Assembly: GCF_033807715.1 (NCBI RefSeq)
Contig: NC_084610.1
Span: 2,192,501-2,256,500, forward strand
Direction of reading: 5' to 3'
Length of the DNA: 64,000 nucleotides
Origin: Cololabis saira
Taxonomy: Eukaryota; Chordata; Actinopteri; Beloniformes; Belonidae
The position numbers and the translations under genes are program-made. Shown here piece after piece: positions 48,725-64,000 of this stretch. Each line of letters starts with the position of its first letter. The stretch's first letter is position 1. The notes under the pieces were generated by a model. That model searched no databases. It saw only the letters and a program-made list of their open reading frames with translations, and was not told the DNA's origin.

Positions 48725-50958
48725 TTATTATTTTTTTTTTTCTTCTGACAAAGTGATGGCCTTTTTGCCCCCCTCAACATGCCCAAAAAGTCACCAAATT
48801 TTGCACCCAAGTCAGGCCTGGCGAAAAATTTGATATTTAATGGTTTGCATTAATGGGCGTGGTAAAATGGCTCAACAGCGCCCCCTTGAAAACTTTGTGC
48901 CTCAAGCCCCACGATACGGTTTGACGTACATGCACGAAAATCGGTACACACCTGTATCATGGGACAACTTAAAGAAAAGTCTCTTGGCGTCATGCCCGAA
49001 ACCGAACAGGAAGTCGGCCATTTTGAATTAATCGTGTCACTTTGGCGCAATTTATGCCATTCCTTCGGCAGTTAATTCAGCCCGAACCGTAACGTGCACC
49101 CAGGTGTGTTATACATCTAAATGTGCGTCTACATCCTGCGACACCACGCATTACTTTTCTCTTTCAAAAGTGTTACCGTGGCGACGCTAGACGCCAAAAG
49201 GCGCGCCCCCCCTTCATGTGATTGGTCCATATTTGATAGTTCTCCAAAAGTCACCAAATTTTGCATGCAAGCCAGACTTGGCGATAAATTTGATATTTCA
49301 TGGTTTGCATTAATGGGCGTGGCCTAACGGCTCAACAGCGCCCCCTAGAATACTTTTATCTGCCATAACTTTTGAATGGTTTGACATAGGAAGTCGTGGG
49401 TGGTGTCATGGGACATTGTACTGACTTCTTAAGCTTCGTTGGCCAGAATTAGCCCCGCCTCTTCTTCTGATTGGTTGTCCCTTTTTTCTGCTATAACTTT
49501 TTAATGGTTTGACATAGGAAGTCGTGGGTGGTGTCATGGGACTCTGTAATGAGTTCTTAAGCTTCGTTGGCCTTAATTAGCCCCGCCCCTTCTTCTGATT
49601 GGTTGTCCCGATTTTCTGCTTTAACTTTGGAATGGTTTGACATAGAGAGTCCCGCTTCCTGATTCAAACGTCTGCTGGCCCCGCCCCCCGACCAATCAGT
49701 GGCGAATAGGGTGATGACGGCCCCGCCCCCCGACCAATCAGTGGCGAGTAGGGTGATGACGGCCCCGCCCCCCGACCAATCAGTGGCGAGTATGGTGATG
49801 ACGGCCCCGCCCCCCGACCAATCAGTGGCGAGTAGGGTGATGACGGCCCCGCTCCCCGACCAATCAGCTGCCTGTAATATGGTGTCATGCTCTCGCGCTG
49901 ACTCCCGCTTCCTGATTCAAACGTCTGCCGGCCCCGCCCCCCGACCAATCAGTAGGGTGATGACGGCCCCGCTCCCCCACCAATCAGCTGCCTGTAATAT
50001 GGCGTCATGCTCTCGCGCTGACTCCCGCTTCCTGATTCAAACGTATGCCGGCCCCGCCCCCCGACCAATCAGTGGCGAGTAGGGTGATGACGGCCCCGCC
50101 CCCCGACCAATCAGTGGCGAGTAGGGTGATGACGGCCCCGCCCCCCGACCAATCAGCTGTTGTAATGTGGTTACGTCAGAAATAGTCCAGTGCTCAGCCC
50201 GGTTAGAACCTTGGTTGAATGGTTACAGAAAAAGTAATAATATAAAACATAGTGTTTTACTAATATTTATACCTTACAAATATTTTTAAAATTAGGAAAA
50301 AATGGTTCCAGATATTTTATCGCTATTTTGGTCTCTCATAAGCCAGTAAGTCACAGCAGTACCTGAGCTGACATGTAGCTCAGCCAGATCATTGGGGTCT
50401 TTGGTTCCTGAGGTTGAGAGTTCGAGCCTGGCTGAATTCTGAATTTTTTGTGAGCAATTTTTGTCACCAAAGTCACCAGATTTTGCATTCAAGCCAGGCC
50501 TGGTGATACATTTGATATTTCATGGTTTGCATTAATGGGCGTTGCCTAACGGCTCAACAGCGCCCCCTAGAATACTTTTCTCTGCCATAACATTTGAATG
50601 GTTTGACATAAAGAATCGTGGGTGGTGTCATGGGACTCGGTATTGAGTCCTTGACCTTCATTGGCCTGAATTAGCCCCGCCCCTTCTTCCGATTGGTTGT
50701 CCCGATTTTCTGCCATAACTTTTGAAAGCTTTGACATAGAGAGTCGTGGGTGGTGTCATCAGACTCTGTATGGAGTCCCTGACCTTCATTGGCCTGAATT
50801 AGCCCTGCCCCTTCTTCTGATTGGTGGTTCCTTTTTTCTGCTATAACTTTTGAATGGTTTGACATAGAGAGTCGTGGGTGGTGTCATTTCTGATATGCTT
50901 ATGGGGGGCGGTGGACGTGAGTGCGAGGGCCCGTTCATCGCTGCTTGCAGCTTTAATT
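48725..50958 (+). mobile_element. GGGCCCGAGCAC repeat E4 (short form)
   Basis: Related to E2 but with fewer subrepeats and an expanded GC-box/CCAAT region: five units at 49678-49870 and further units at 49928-49990 and 50048-50158, partly as larger duplications that include CTCTCGCGCTGACTCCCGCT. tRNA-like relic at 50375-50432. Standard 3' end. Confidence 0.8.
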
Positions 50959-54750
<3,792 letters not shown>

Positions 54751-57700
54751 TTATTATTATTTTTCTGACGAAAGGAGGGCCTTTTTGCCCCCCTAAACGT
54801 GCCCAAAAAGTCACCAAATTTTGCATGCAAGGCAGGCCTGGCGAAAAATTTGATATTTAATGGTTTGCATTAATGGGCGCGGCAAAATGGCTCAACAGCG
54901 CCCCCTTGAAAACTTTGTGCCTCAAGCCCCACGATATGGTTTGACATACATGCACGAAAATCGCTACACACCTGTATCATGGCACAACTTCAAGAAAAGT
55001 CTCTTGGAGCCATGCCCGAAACCGAACAGGAAGTCGGCCATTTTGAATTAATTGTGTAATTTTGGCGCAATTTATGCCCTTCCTTCGGCAGTTAATACGG
55101 CCCGAACCGTAACGTGCCCCCAAGTGTGTTATACATCAAAATGTGCGTCTCCATCCTCCGACACCACGCATTACTTTTCTCTTTCAAAAGCGTTACCGTG
55201 GCGACGCTAGACGACAAAAAGCGCGCCCACCCTTCATCTGATTGGCTCAGACCGAAAAAACTTTGCGCCTCAAGCCCCATAATACGCTTTGACGTACATG
55301 AACGAAAATCGGTACACACCTGTATCATGTCGCAACTTAAAGAAAAGTCTCTTGGCGCCATGGCCGAAACCGAACAGGAAGTCGGCCATTTTGAACATTC
55401 TGAATTAATCGCGTAATTTTGGAGCAATATATGCCATTCCTTCGAGAATTAATACGGCCCGAACCGTATCGTGCACCCAGATGTGTTATACATCAAAATG
55501 TGCGTCTCCATCCTGCGACTACACGCATTACTTTTCTCTTTCAAAAGTGTTACCGTGGCGACGCTAGACGCCCACAAGCGCACCCCCCCTTCATCTGATT
55601 GGTCCATATTTGATAGTTCCCCAAAAGGCACCAAATTTGGCATGCAAGCCAGGCCTGGCGGTAAATTTGATATTTTATGGTTTACATTAATGGGCGTGGC
55701 AAAATGGCTCAACAGCGCCCCCCGGAAAACTTTGTGCCTCAAGCCCCACGATACGGTTTGACGTACATGCACGAAAATCGCTACACACCTGTATCATGGC
55801 ACAACTTCAAGAAAAGTCTCTTGGAGCCATGGCCGAAACCGAACAGGAAGTCGGCCATTTTGAATTAATTGTGTAATTTTGGCGCAATTTATGCCATTCC
55901 TTCGGCAATTAATACGGCCCGAACCGTAATGTGCACCCAGGTGTGTTATACATCAAAATGTGCGTCTCCATCCTGGGACTACACGCATTACTTTTCTCTT
56001 TCAAAAGTGTTACCGTGGCGACGCTAGGCGCCAAAAGGCGCGCCCCCCCTTCATCTGATTGGTCCATATTTGATAGTTCTCCAAAAGTAATCAAATTTTG
56101 CATGCAAGTCAGACTTGGCGATACATTTGATATTTCATGGTTTGCATTAATGGGCGTGGCCTAACGGCTCAACAGCGCCCCCTAGAATACTTTTATCTGC
56201 CATAACTTTTGAATGGTTTGACATAGGAAGTTGTGGGTGGTGTCATGGGACTCAGTAATGAGTCCTTAAGCTTCGTTGGCCTTAATTAGCCCCGCCCCTT
56301 CTTCTGATTGGTTGTCCCTTTTTTCTGCTATAACTTCTTAATGGTTTGACTCCCGCTTCCTGATTCAAACGTCTGCCGGCCCCGCCCCCCGACCAATCAG
56401 TGGCGAGTAGGGTGATGACGGCCCCGCCCCCCGACCAATCAGTGGCGAGTAGGGTGATGACGGCCCCGCCCCCCGACCAATCAGCTGTTGTAATGTGGTG
56501 ACGTTAGAAACAGTCCCGTGCTCAGCCCGGTTAGAACCTCGGTAATGGTTACAGAAAAAGTAATAATAAAATAGTAGTGTTTTACTAATATTTATACCTT
56601 ACAAATATTTAAAAAATTAGGAAAAAAAAGTTCTAGACATAATATCGATATCTTGGTCTGTCCTAAGCCAGTAAGTCAAAGTGAGGTATCAGATGAGATA
56701 TAGCTCAACCAGATCATTGCGGTCTTTGGTGCCGGTGGTTGGGAGATCGAGCCTGGCAGGATGCTGAAAATTTTGTAAGCAAATTTTGGGTTTTTTTTTC
56801 ATCAATATGTGCGTCTCTTTCCTGCGACGACGCACATTACTTTTCTCTTTCAAAAGTGTTACTGTGGCGACGCTAGACGTGAAAAAGCGCTCGTCCCCTT
56901 CATCTGATTGGTCCATATTTGATAGTTCTCCAAAAGTAATCAAATTTTGCATGCAAGTCAGACTTGGCGATACATTTGATATTTCATGGTTTGCATTAAT
57001 GGGCGTGGCCTAACGGCTCAACAGCGCCCCCTAGAATACTTTTATCTGCCATAACTTTTGAATGGTTTGACATAGGAAGTTGTGGGTGGTGTCATGGGAC
57101 TCAGTAATGAGTCCTTAAGCTTCGTTGGCCTTAATTAGCCCCGCCCCTTCTTCTGATTGGTTGTCCCTTTTTTCTGCTATAACTTTTTAATGGTTTGACT
57201 CCCGCTTCCTGATTCAAACGTCTGCCGGCCCCGCCCCCCGACCAATCAGTGGCGAGTAGGGTGATGACGGCCCCGCCCCCCGACCAATCAGTGGCGAGTA
57301 GGGTGTTGACGTCCCCGCCCCCCGACCAATCAGCTGTTGTAATGTGGTGACGTTAGAAATAGTCCCGTGCTCAGCCCGGTTACAACCTCGGTAGAATGGT
57401 TACAGAAAAAGTAATAATAAAATAGTAGTGTTTTACTAATATTTATACCTTACAAATATTTAAAAAATTAGGAGAAAAAAGTTCCAGACATTATATCGCT
57501 ATCTTGGTCTCTCCTAACCCAGTAAGTCAAAGTGAGCTATCAGCTGAGATATAGCTCAACCAGATCATTGCGATCTTTGGTGCCGGTGGTTGGGAGTTCG
57601 AGCCTGGCAGGATGCTGAAAATTTTGTAAGCAAATTTTGTGTTTTTTTTACATCAAGATGTGCGTCTCTTTCCTGCGACGACGCACATTACTTTTCTCTT

Positions 57701-58145
57701 TCAAAAGTGTTACCGTGGCGACGTTAGACGTGAAAAAGCGCTCGTCCCCTTCATCTGATTGGTCCATATTTGATAGTTCTCCAAAAGTCACCAAATTTTG
57801 CATGCAAGCCAGGCCTGGTGATACATTTGATATTTCATGGTTTGCATTAATGGGCGTGGCCTAACGGCTCAACAGCGCCCCCTAGAATACTTTTCTCTGC
57901 CATAACTTTTGAATGGTTTGACATAGGAAGTTGTGGGTGGTGTCATGGGACTCTGTAATGAGTCCTTGACCTTCATTGGCCTGAACTAGCCCCGCCCCTT
58001 CCTCTGATTGGTTGTTCCTTTTTTCTGCTATAACTTTTGAATGGGTTGACATAGAGAGTCGTGGGTGGTGTCATTTCTGATATGCTTATGGGGGGCGGTG
58101 GACGTGAGTGCGAGGGCCCGTTCATCGCTGCTTGCAGCTTTAATT
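54751..58145 (+). mobile_element. GGGCCCGAGCAC repeat E6 (short form, partly duplicated)
   Basis: Starts TTTTTCTGACGAAAGGAGGG, ends with the standard 3' sequence at 58145. Its 3' part is internally duplicated: the block from the 42-bp array through the tRNA-like relic to GTCCTTAAGCTTCG occurs twice (arrays at 56378-56487 and 57228-57337; relics at 56701 and 57552), an 850-bp step. Confidence 0.8.
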
Positions 58146-58662
58146 TATTGTTGTGTTTTGATGTATTTGATGTAAGCCCAGTGGATATTTAAAGCTTACA
58201 GAAGGCTGCATTTAACTGCTGCTATGTCATTCCTGCAGTATTTCTGCAGCTGTTTTGGTCACTGCTATTATTTGTAATATATTATATTATTTGTAATCAG
58301 CACAAATTATCTGTCCCCATATGATAAAATCCACCACCCCCCTGATTTTCTTTTACAACTTGAGTACTGCTTGTGCCCCATTTAGACCACTGGAAAGTAA
58401 TGTGTCCCAGAGTTCATGAACTGGGTAAATATTGGGTCAGATGTTGGGTAACATTGCTGCTCTCATAGATGTGAAATCTCGTCATGGAGACCAAAATTGT
58501 GTTTTGAACCAAGTTTAAAGTCCATTTCTGCCGTAAAATTGGATATCTGAACATGGAAGCCAACGGAGGTTAAATCCCTGTAGGAGCCCGCCCCTGGTGG
58601 CCTTAAGAGGAACTGCCATTCACTTCATCTCTGGGCTCCTGCTTGATTGCTTCTCCATAGAT
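58146..58662. other. Unique stretch, nothing recognised
   Basis: Mixed DNA between the array and a hAT MITE. GGAGCCCGCCCCTGGTGGCC near 58584 may be part of an old repeat. No gene. Confidence 0.35.
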
Positions 58663-59275
58663 CAGGGGTCGCTACCCAAAATGTTTTAGAGCCGTATTGG
58701 ACCAAAAACACAAAAATCAAATATGTCTGGAGCCGCAAAAAATGAAGTCTTGTATCAGCCTTAGAATGAAGACAACATATGTCTTATATTAGTTATAACT
58801 GGGGGAAGATTTTTTTTTACATTATGCACTTCGAGAAAAAAGTCTAAATGTCAAGATTAATGTTGAAGTACAATCTTGAGAAAAATGTCAAAATTTTGAG
58901 AAAAAAGTCGAAATGTCAAGAAAAAGTTGAAATGTCAAGAAAAAAGTCAAAATGTCGAGAAAAAAAGTGAAAATGTCGAGAAAAAAGTCGAAATGTCGAG
59001 ATTAATGTTGAACTACAATCTCGAGAAAAAAGTCGAAATTTCGAGAAAAAAGTCAAAATGTCGAGATTAAAAAGGAAAGGAAAAGGGAAGAAAAAAGGGG
59101 AAAAATTAAGGAAAATTTAAAAAAGAAGAAAAAAAAGAGAAAAAAAGAAGTAAAAAAGGAAAAAAGAAAAAAAAAGGAAAAAAAAGGTCAAACATTTTTG
59201 AAAAAGCTCCAGGAGCCACTAGGGCGGCGCTAAAGAGCCGCATGCGGCTCTAGAGCCGCGGGTTGCTGACTCCTG
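58663..59275. mobile_element. hAT MITE CAGGGGTCGCTACCC, long copy
   Basis: Ends CAGGGGTCGCTACCC and, reversed, CAGGAGTCAGCAACCC; the interior has many GAGAAAAAAGTCGAAATGTC units and a purine-rich block, then AGCCGCATGCGGCTCTAGAG. The 8-bp flanks CCATAGAT and GTCTAGCC do not match, so the TSD has decayed or the ends have recombined. Confidence 0.85.
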
Positions 59276-60751
59276 GTCTAGCCATTAGCCCTCCTGCTTT
59301 ACCCCTGTTAGACAACCAAAGGTTTTACTTCCATCAGTGCACTTTATGAAACATAATCTTGTTTGCGGAGGATTTTTGTTTAAGCGGAGCTAAAAGACCT
59401 GAGAGCCGTATCAACATGTCAAAACTACGACTAGAGAAAGGAGTAAAATCTCAAGCAGGCAGAATCTGGGACAACCACGGTGAGGGATGAGTTTCGAGTG
59501 TGAGAAGTAGAGAAATGATCTGAAAGCTGATTTTCTTCTTGACAACCGGCCTGAAACACCTCCACCCCTGGGGAGCCGCGTTACCCGGACATTTAAGTAT
59601 GCAGCGAACGCGTCGTGAGCGACAGTGGGCTTCAAAAAATGCACGCGTGAAGAGGATTTCTGACATCCCACTTTGTTGACGGTTGCAGCGTTAAGCTTCA
59701 CAAGGAAACGCAATTAGGGTGTAGAATATGCACACATCTTGCATGCTCTCTGGACTCCTGCAATTTGGGGCGAAAGAAAAAAGTAAAGGTCAGCCACGTT
59801 AGTCAGATTGTGCTCGACAAATTCTAAAGAGGCTCGCCGGTCACGCTGAATGTATTCCCTGCAACATAATTAGCCCCTTCAATTCCCCGCCGCGCCGGGC
59901 TACCGGGTGTCTCGGAACAGAAGCCCCACCCCTTCCCCCAAAACGCCTCTCACCTCTGGTTGTGCTCCCTCCGTCCTCCCCTCTTCCCCTCACCGCTCTA
60001 TCACACGTTGTTGCCGGCCTAAACTCGCCGCAGATGCGCTCGGCCGGCGCATAAATTAGTCATCAACATTAGCATCAGCCGGCGCGTGGCACCCGGTGCC
60101 AACTGCTCTCCGAACGGCCATAAAAGGTCATGTTTTGATGACTGAATGCCACACAGGCACCTTGGCTCCCCGGAGGAGGGTTCCCCAGGTGCACGTGAAA
60201 GGTTAAAAATTACCTACCCGCCGCCGCCTGTCTCTGGCCAAGGAAATAATTAGGGGGTTTTTAGGGAGCGGCAGAATGCCTGGCTGTCAGATGACAGAGC
60301 GTTACCTAATGGTCGTATCTGGGGAAGAGTCAAGCGGCCTGTCATTCTCCTGACAGGACAAATGAGCATAATGGTGGCAGGGAAATGGGCGCCTGTTCAC
60401 CCCCTTCCCGCTCTCTTTCTTCCTCGGCCAGGGAGGTGGAGGAGCAGGGGGTGAAATGGCAGCGCCTGAGCAGAATAACACAAGCACGTTAACCTTTTAC
60501 GTAAATGTGTTAACATGTGTACGAGGCGCTGGGCGCTGGGCTGCTCCGACCGGAGGAAGCCGCCGCCGCCGCCGCGCGGCGACGCTTGATCGCGCTTGAT
60601 CCAGGGAAGACCTCCGCCGCGTAAAGTGACATCCGTCTTGGAAGGTAAACAGCACTGGATTTGACAGGAAGTCACGGATGAAGTGCCAGAGAAAGAGAAG
60701 CTTTCATGCAGGAGGTGGCACTGCTGCACCTCACACTCTCACACTTGTTCC
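59276..60751. other. GC-rich unique stretch, candidate regulatory/non-coding conserved DNA
   Basis: Segments such as 59860-59900 (CATAATTAGCCCCTTCAATT), 60040-60100 (GCATAAATTAGTCATCAACA) and 60300-60400 (CAAATGAGCATAATGGTGGC) have the mixed homeodomain/GC texture of vertebrate conserved non-coding elements. Frames on the minus strand near 59411-59713 and 60302-60729 have no recognised domain. Confidence 0.35.
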
Positions 60752-60757
60752 TGTTTG

Positions 60758-61411
60758 TACGGTGGCCGAGACCCGCCATTGCTGAAAATAAAAGTAACGC
60801 TGCAAATTAAAGAAACGCTGCAAATAAAAAGAAACACCGCTGCAAATAAAATAAACGCTTTGCAAATAAAATAAACGCTGCAAATAAAAGAAACGCTGCA
60901 AATAAAAACAAACGCCGCTGCAAATTAAAGAAACGCGTCACATAAAAACAAACGCTGCTGCAAATAAAAGAAATGCTGCAAATAAAAACAAACGCCGCTG
61001 CAAATAAAAGAAACGCCGCTACAAATTTAAAAAAACGACGCAAATAAAAAAGCCACAACGGAAGTGAATTACCGGGGACTATTTTTGCTGATGCACCGGT
61101 TTTTTTTACGTAAGAGGGGAAGAAGAAGAAGAAGAGGACGTAAGTGAAAAGGAAGAAATAAGAAGAGCGAGGAATAAGAAGAACAACGAACAAGAAAATA
61201 ATTGAAAAGGTTAGTGTTCAACGTCGCTACGTGTCATTATTAATGTGAAACACCGGTGCATCGGCAAAAATATTCCCCGGTAATTCACTTCCGTTGTGGC
61301 TTTTTTATTTGCGTCATTTTTTTATTTTATTTGCAGCGGCGTTTCTTTCTGTTTTGCAGCGTTCCTTTTATTTTCTTTTATTTTCAGCAATGGCGGGTCT
61401 TGGCCACCGTA
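60758..61411. mobile_element. Foldback MITE TACGGTGGCC with CGCTGCAAATAAA arrays, 6-bp TSD
   Basis: TGTTTG at 60752-60757 and 61412-61417. Inverted ends TACGGTGGCCGAGACCCGCC and, reversed, TACGGTGGCCAAGACCCGCC, continuing for 36 bp with one mismatch. Inside, the left arm is an array of AAACGCTGCAAATAAA units (60795-61050); the arms meet in a second inverted pair, CACAACGGAAGTGAATTACC (about 61053) against GGTAATTCACTTCCGTTGTG (61279-61298). Confidence 0.9.
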
Positions 61412-61417
61412 TGTTTG

Positions 61418-61690
61418 GCTTCCCAAGTCAGCAGAAGAAGAAAAAGGTGGCAGTTTGCAGTATAGACATATAAACGTAGACGCCCCATCGGGCGCTGAGC
61501 CATACGTCAACGTCTCCGCCATATTGGATGTTCAAGACTGCGCTGTAAACTAATACAAGTAAATGGACTTATTTTCATAAAGCGCCTTTCTACAAAGAAA
61601 TGTACGTTTTACGTCTCATTTATTCATTCACACACGCACTAATATACTTGGAAACAGTTACGCACCAAATATAATATATTTAATTTTCTC
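61418..61690. other. Short unique stretch
   Basis: Includes CCGCCATATTGGATG near 61516-61530. No gene is recognised. Confidence 0.35.
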
Positions 61691-61696
61691 AGATGG

Positions 61697-61830
61697 AAAA
61701 AATAAGAACTTTATTGATCCCACATAGGAGTAATTCATGTTCTATCAGCTATAGAGAACAAGGTAGTGCCGAAAAACAATATATATCCCCCCTCACAAAA
61801 ATAAGAAAAATAGAGAAACATATTTTCTCA
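61697..61830 (-). mobile_element. LINE 3' end fragment, minus strand (tentative)
   Basis: On the minus strand the sequence ends TATGTGGGATCAATAAAGTT followed by CTTATTTTT, the usual form of a fish LINE 3' end. Body length uncertain. Confidence 0.4.
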
Positions 61831-61969
61831 TCAACAAAACACATTTTACATAAACATATTTAAAATTTTCCAAGTAACAAAATAACATATTTGAACCATT
61901 TTTCAGATTTTTTCAGTTATTTTATTGTCTGGAAAATGGTAATAAAGAGAAATATTTTATTCTGTTTAA

Positions 61970-62715
61970 AGGTATTGTGACATCATTTTTAAAATGCTTT
62001 TAACACTATTAAAAGTCTTGGCCAACATCCCTCAAATGTGTCTAAAAGAGTGTAACAAGAAAAACTTCACTCTAGAACTCTATTCCTGGCTTTTTATTAC
62101 AGTGTTTTTTTGCCCCGTGAAAAATGCTTCCTTTCCCCCCTTTCCTGTCAATCATTGCGCCGCTCCTCCTCCAAACCTCCTCCTCCTCCAGCCATACGCT
62201 CACAGCGGCGTCGGAGAGTTAAGCCGAGAGCGACAGGTGAAGCATGCACGGAAAAGCAGGAGGGCGAACCACAGCAAACAATCATAAAAATAAAGGCATG
62301 CAAGCAGCACTGTCCCCTTGTCTTAAGTCCAGTCAGTGGCCGCGGGTCTTCTTAGCAGTTTTCCTCCGGTGATTAGAACAAAAGAGGCTCTAAACACCCG
62401 AGCGCGTCGCCGCGTAACCCTACGCCGTAGGCTCTGCGTCGGTGTAACGCGGAACCATAAATCAGCCTTTATGGTGCGCTGGAGAGGAGAGGAGGCAGGG
62501 AGCTGGGTGGAGGGGGCGGTGATTTAGCGGATCGTTACGTAACGGCCCGCCAGCAAACCAGGTGCGCCGTTTTTGCACAGTTATGCGGAAAATCCCAGAA
62601 AGCACACAATACACTGAATGTTAAAAGTTCGTTGTTTTTTGGGTGTAATTGATGTCAAGACACCCAACAAAACACAAAAAATCAAGAAAAATGTGTTTTT
62701 CATGTCACAATCCCT
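61970..62715 (+). mobile_element. TTAA-flanked MITE (AGGTATTGTGACATC), copy 2
   Basis: TTAA at 61966-61969 and 62716-62719; ends as in 15228-16043. It aligns along its length except that the nested Harbinger-like MITE is represented only by its right half (62404-62467). Confidence 0.88.
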
Positions 62716-62719
62716 TTAA

Positions 62720-63217
62720 GAGCTGTAAATAGGAGCTAAAAAGTCAGATATTTAATTTTGATCGAGCAAAAACTTTAAAATATTTGCCAAATTTCCTTTT
62801 TCACATTCATGTATGTGTCATGTATTTTTTGATTATAGGCCTTCATCATCGCTGCAGGTAGTTTATGAACTTTAAACCAACACAAAGAAGTATTTTCGTG
62901 TCGAAATGTAATTTTCAAGAATATCTGAAAGTATATTTTATTATTGTAAAGCTCCCTCAGAATGAACTGCAGAGGAACCAGAGCTACTTTTTAAAAGTTC
63001 CTGATCCATATGGGATTCATGACGTTTATGCAGGAACAGAAAGTGTGTGGGAAATGTTATTATACTGAATATAGGTATTCAGAGAGGATCCTGGATGTCG
63101 TCACCTGCGCTCCGCCTGCTTGGACTGTGGTCTGATTCCCCGTAGTCCGAGGTCTGTCCGGATGTGTCCGGGACATCTAGACACCTCGGAATACGACACA
63201 GTGTCCCTCCTTAGCAT
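62720..63217. other. Unique stretch, nothing convincing
   Basis: A 67-residue frame at 62865-63068 ends KVPDPYGIHDVYAG...; it has no supported splice sites or domain, so it is left unannotated as a gene. Confidence 0.35.
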
Positions 63218-63218
63218 C

Positions 63219-64000
63219 TTTAAAGGGGACATATTATGGCATTTAATGTATATTTTAAACAGGCCTTGAATGTCTTAAAAACAATCTAAAGCTTGTTTTT
63301 TCTACATAAATCAGAAATTCAGCCTGTGGGCCATGTCTCTAGTTTTACCACTTCTAAAGCCTTTTTCTGTGCTTCATTTTAGGGGAGGGGGTGCTATGAT
63401 AATGAGGCTCTGTGCTGATTGGCTGCTTGAATGACGTGTAGGAGGGGAGGAGAATAAACCTCGCTCCGGCCAGAGCAGCTGGCTGCGTCGTACACAAACT
63501 GCGTCCCATGCGAGAAGCTTCTGCGACAAAATCAATTCCATTGCTTTATTTTTTTTGTATTGGACTGTCCTAACTGGCAGCGAGTTTAACAGTTTCAGTG
63601 TGGACAGAGAGAGTTTAACAGTTTCAGTGTGGACAGAGAGAGTTTAAGGGTTTCAGTGTGGACAGAGAGAGTTTAACAGTTTCAGTGTGGACAGAGAGAG
63701 TTTAACGGTTTCAGTGTGGACAGAGAGAGTTTAACAGTTTCAGTGTGGACAGAGAGAGTTTAACAGTTTCAGTGTGGACAGAGAGAGTTTAACAGTTTCA
63801 GTGTGGACAGAGAGAGTTTAACAGTTTCAGTGTGGACAGAGAGAGTTTAACAGTTTCAGTGTGGACAGAGAGAGTTTAACAGTTTCAGTGTGGACAGAGA
63901 GAGTTTAACAGTTTCAGTGTGGACAGAGAGAGTTTAACAGTTTCAGTGTGGACAGAGAGAGTTTAACAGTTTCAGTGTGGACAGAGAGCGTCCAATGTCA
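63219..64000. mobile_element. MITE TTTAAAGGGGACATATTATG, running off the right edge
   Basis: The terminus TTTAAAGGGGACATATTATG is a common fish MITE end. The interior includes GTGCTGATTGGCTGCTTGAA and a 29-bp array. The right terminus is outside the window. Confidence 0.65.
63583..63987. repeat. 29-bp minisatellite, about 14 copies
   Basis: Unit AGTTTAACAGTTTCAGTGTG plus GACAGAGAG, period 29 (63583, 63612, ...), with only two variant units (TTAAGGG and TTAACGG). The high homogeneity implies recent expansion or conversion. Confidence 0.95.

Noticed and set aside
62865..63068. Frame ending KVPDPYGIHDVYAG, vaguely like a C2-domain start
   Set aside because: Only a short phrase resembles C2 domains; no splice sites, no continuation and no conserved calcium-binding pattern could be shown.

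Overview
The window looks like teleost fish genomic DNA, probably percomorph (an inference). The evidence is repeat families of a kind familiar from fish genomes: the GGGCCCGAGCAC repeat, hAT MITEs with CAGGGGTCGGCAACCC or CAGAGGTGTC termini, a MITE ending GATTTATGGTTC, degenerate fish-type LINE 3' ends, and very long CA, CTTT and CCTT microsatellites. I find no intact protein-coding gene and no convincing exon. The reading frames present are translations of microsatellites or chance frames inside repeats. The only real coding signal is two degenerate LINE reverse-transcriptase C-termini, near 7.8 kb and 33.1 kb.

Layout. 1-6 kb: AT-rich unique DNA, a 142-bp CA tract, a 1.2-kb pyrimidine tract and a TTAA-flanked MITE whose interior is a 0.95-kb GGAA array. 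6.4-15 kb: MITEs, LINE 3' ends, a small poly-A retroposon, GC-rich stretches with a G-run array, and a second TTAA element carrying a CCTT array. 15.2-19.3 kb: a TTAA-flanked MITE with another MITE inside it, then three transposons nested inside one another, each with its own target-site duplication (TSD). 20.8-24.2 kb: two copies of a foldback family filled with a GAGAATAAAGTCGTAAT array, one of them inserted into a locally triplicated segment that supplies the empty site. 25-36.7 kb: foldback, hAT and EnSpm-like MITEs, a LINE interrupted by a MITE, a solo LTR and several minisatellites.

36.8-58.1 kb: 21 kb of one repeat superfamily. After a divergent 1.7-kb member come six head-to-tail elements arranged as three long-short dimers, all ending with the same 3' sequence and joined at ATT runs. 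Two of the long elements look identical over 3.7 kb. These elements carry 42-bp arrays that pair a GC box with a CCAAT box, a twin YY1-type site in a CpG-rich block, RFX-like palindromes and tRNA-like A/B-box relics. This is the most interesting part of the window: a repeat family that carries promoter-type motifs in array form.

58.1-64 kb: a hAT MITE, a GC-rich unique stretch that could hold conserved non-coding elements, a foldback MITE made of CGCTGCAAATAAA arrays, a second copy of the 15.2-kb MITE, and a MITE that runs off the right edge with fourteen 29-bp repeats. No genes act together here. The window is an intergenic or intronic repeat landscape. All boundaries were read by eye from termini and TSDs; family names are assignments from terminal motifs, not database matches.
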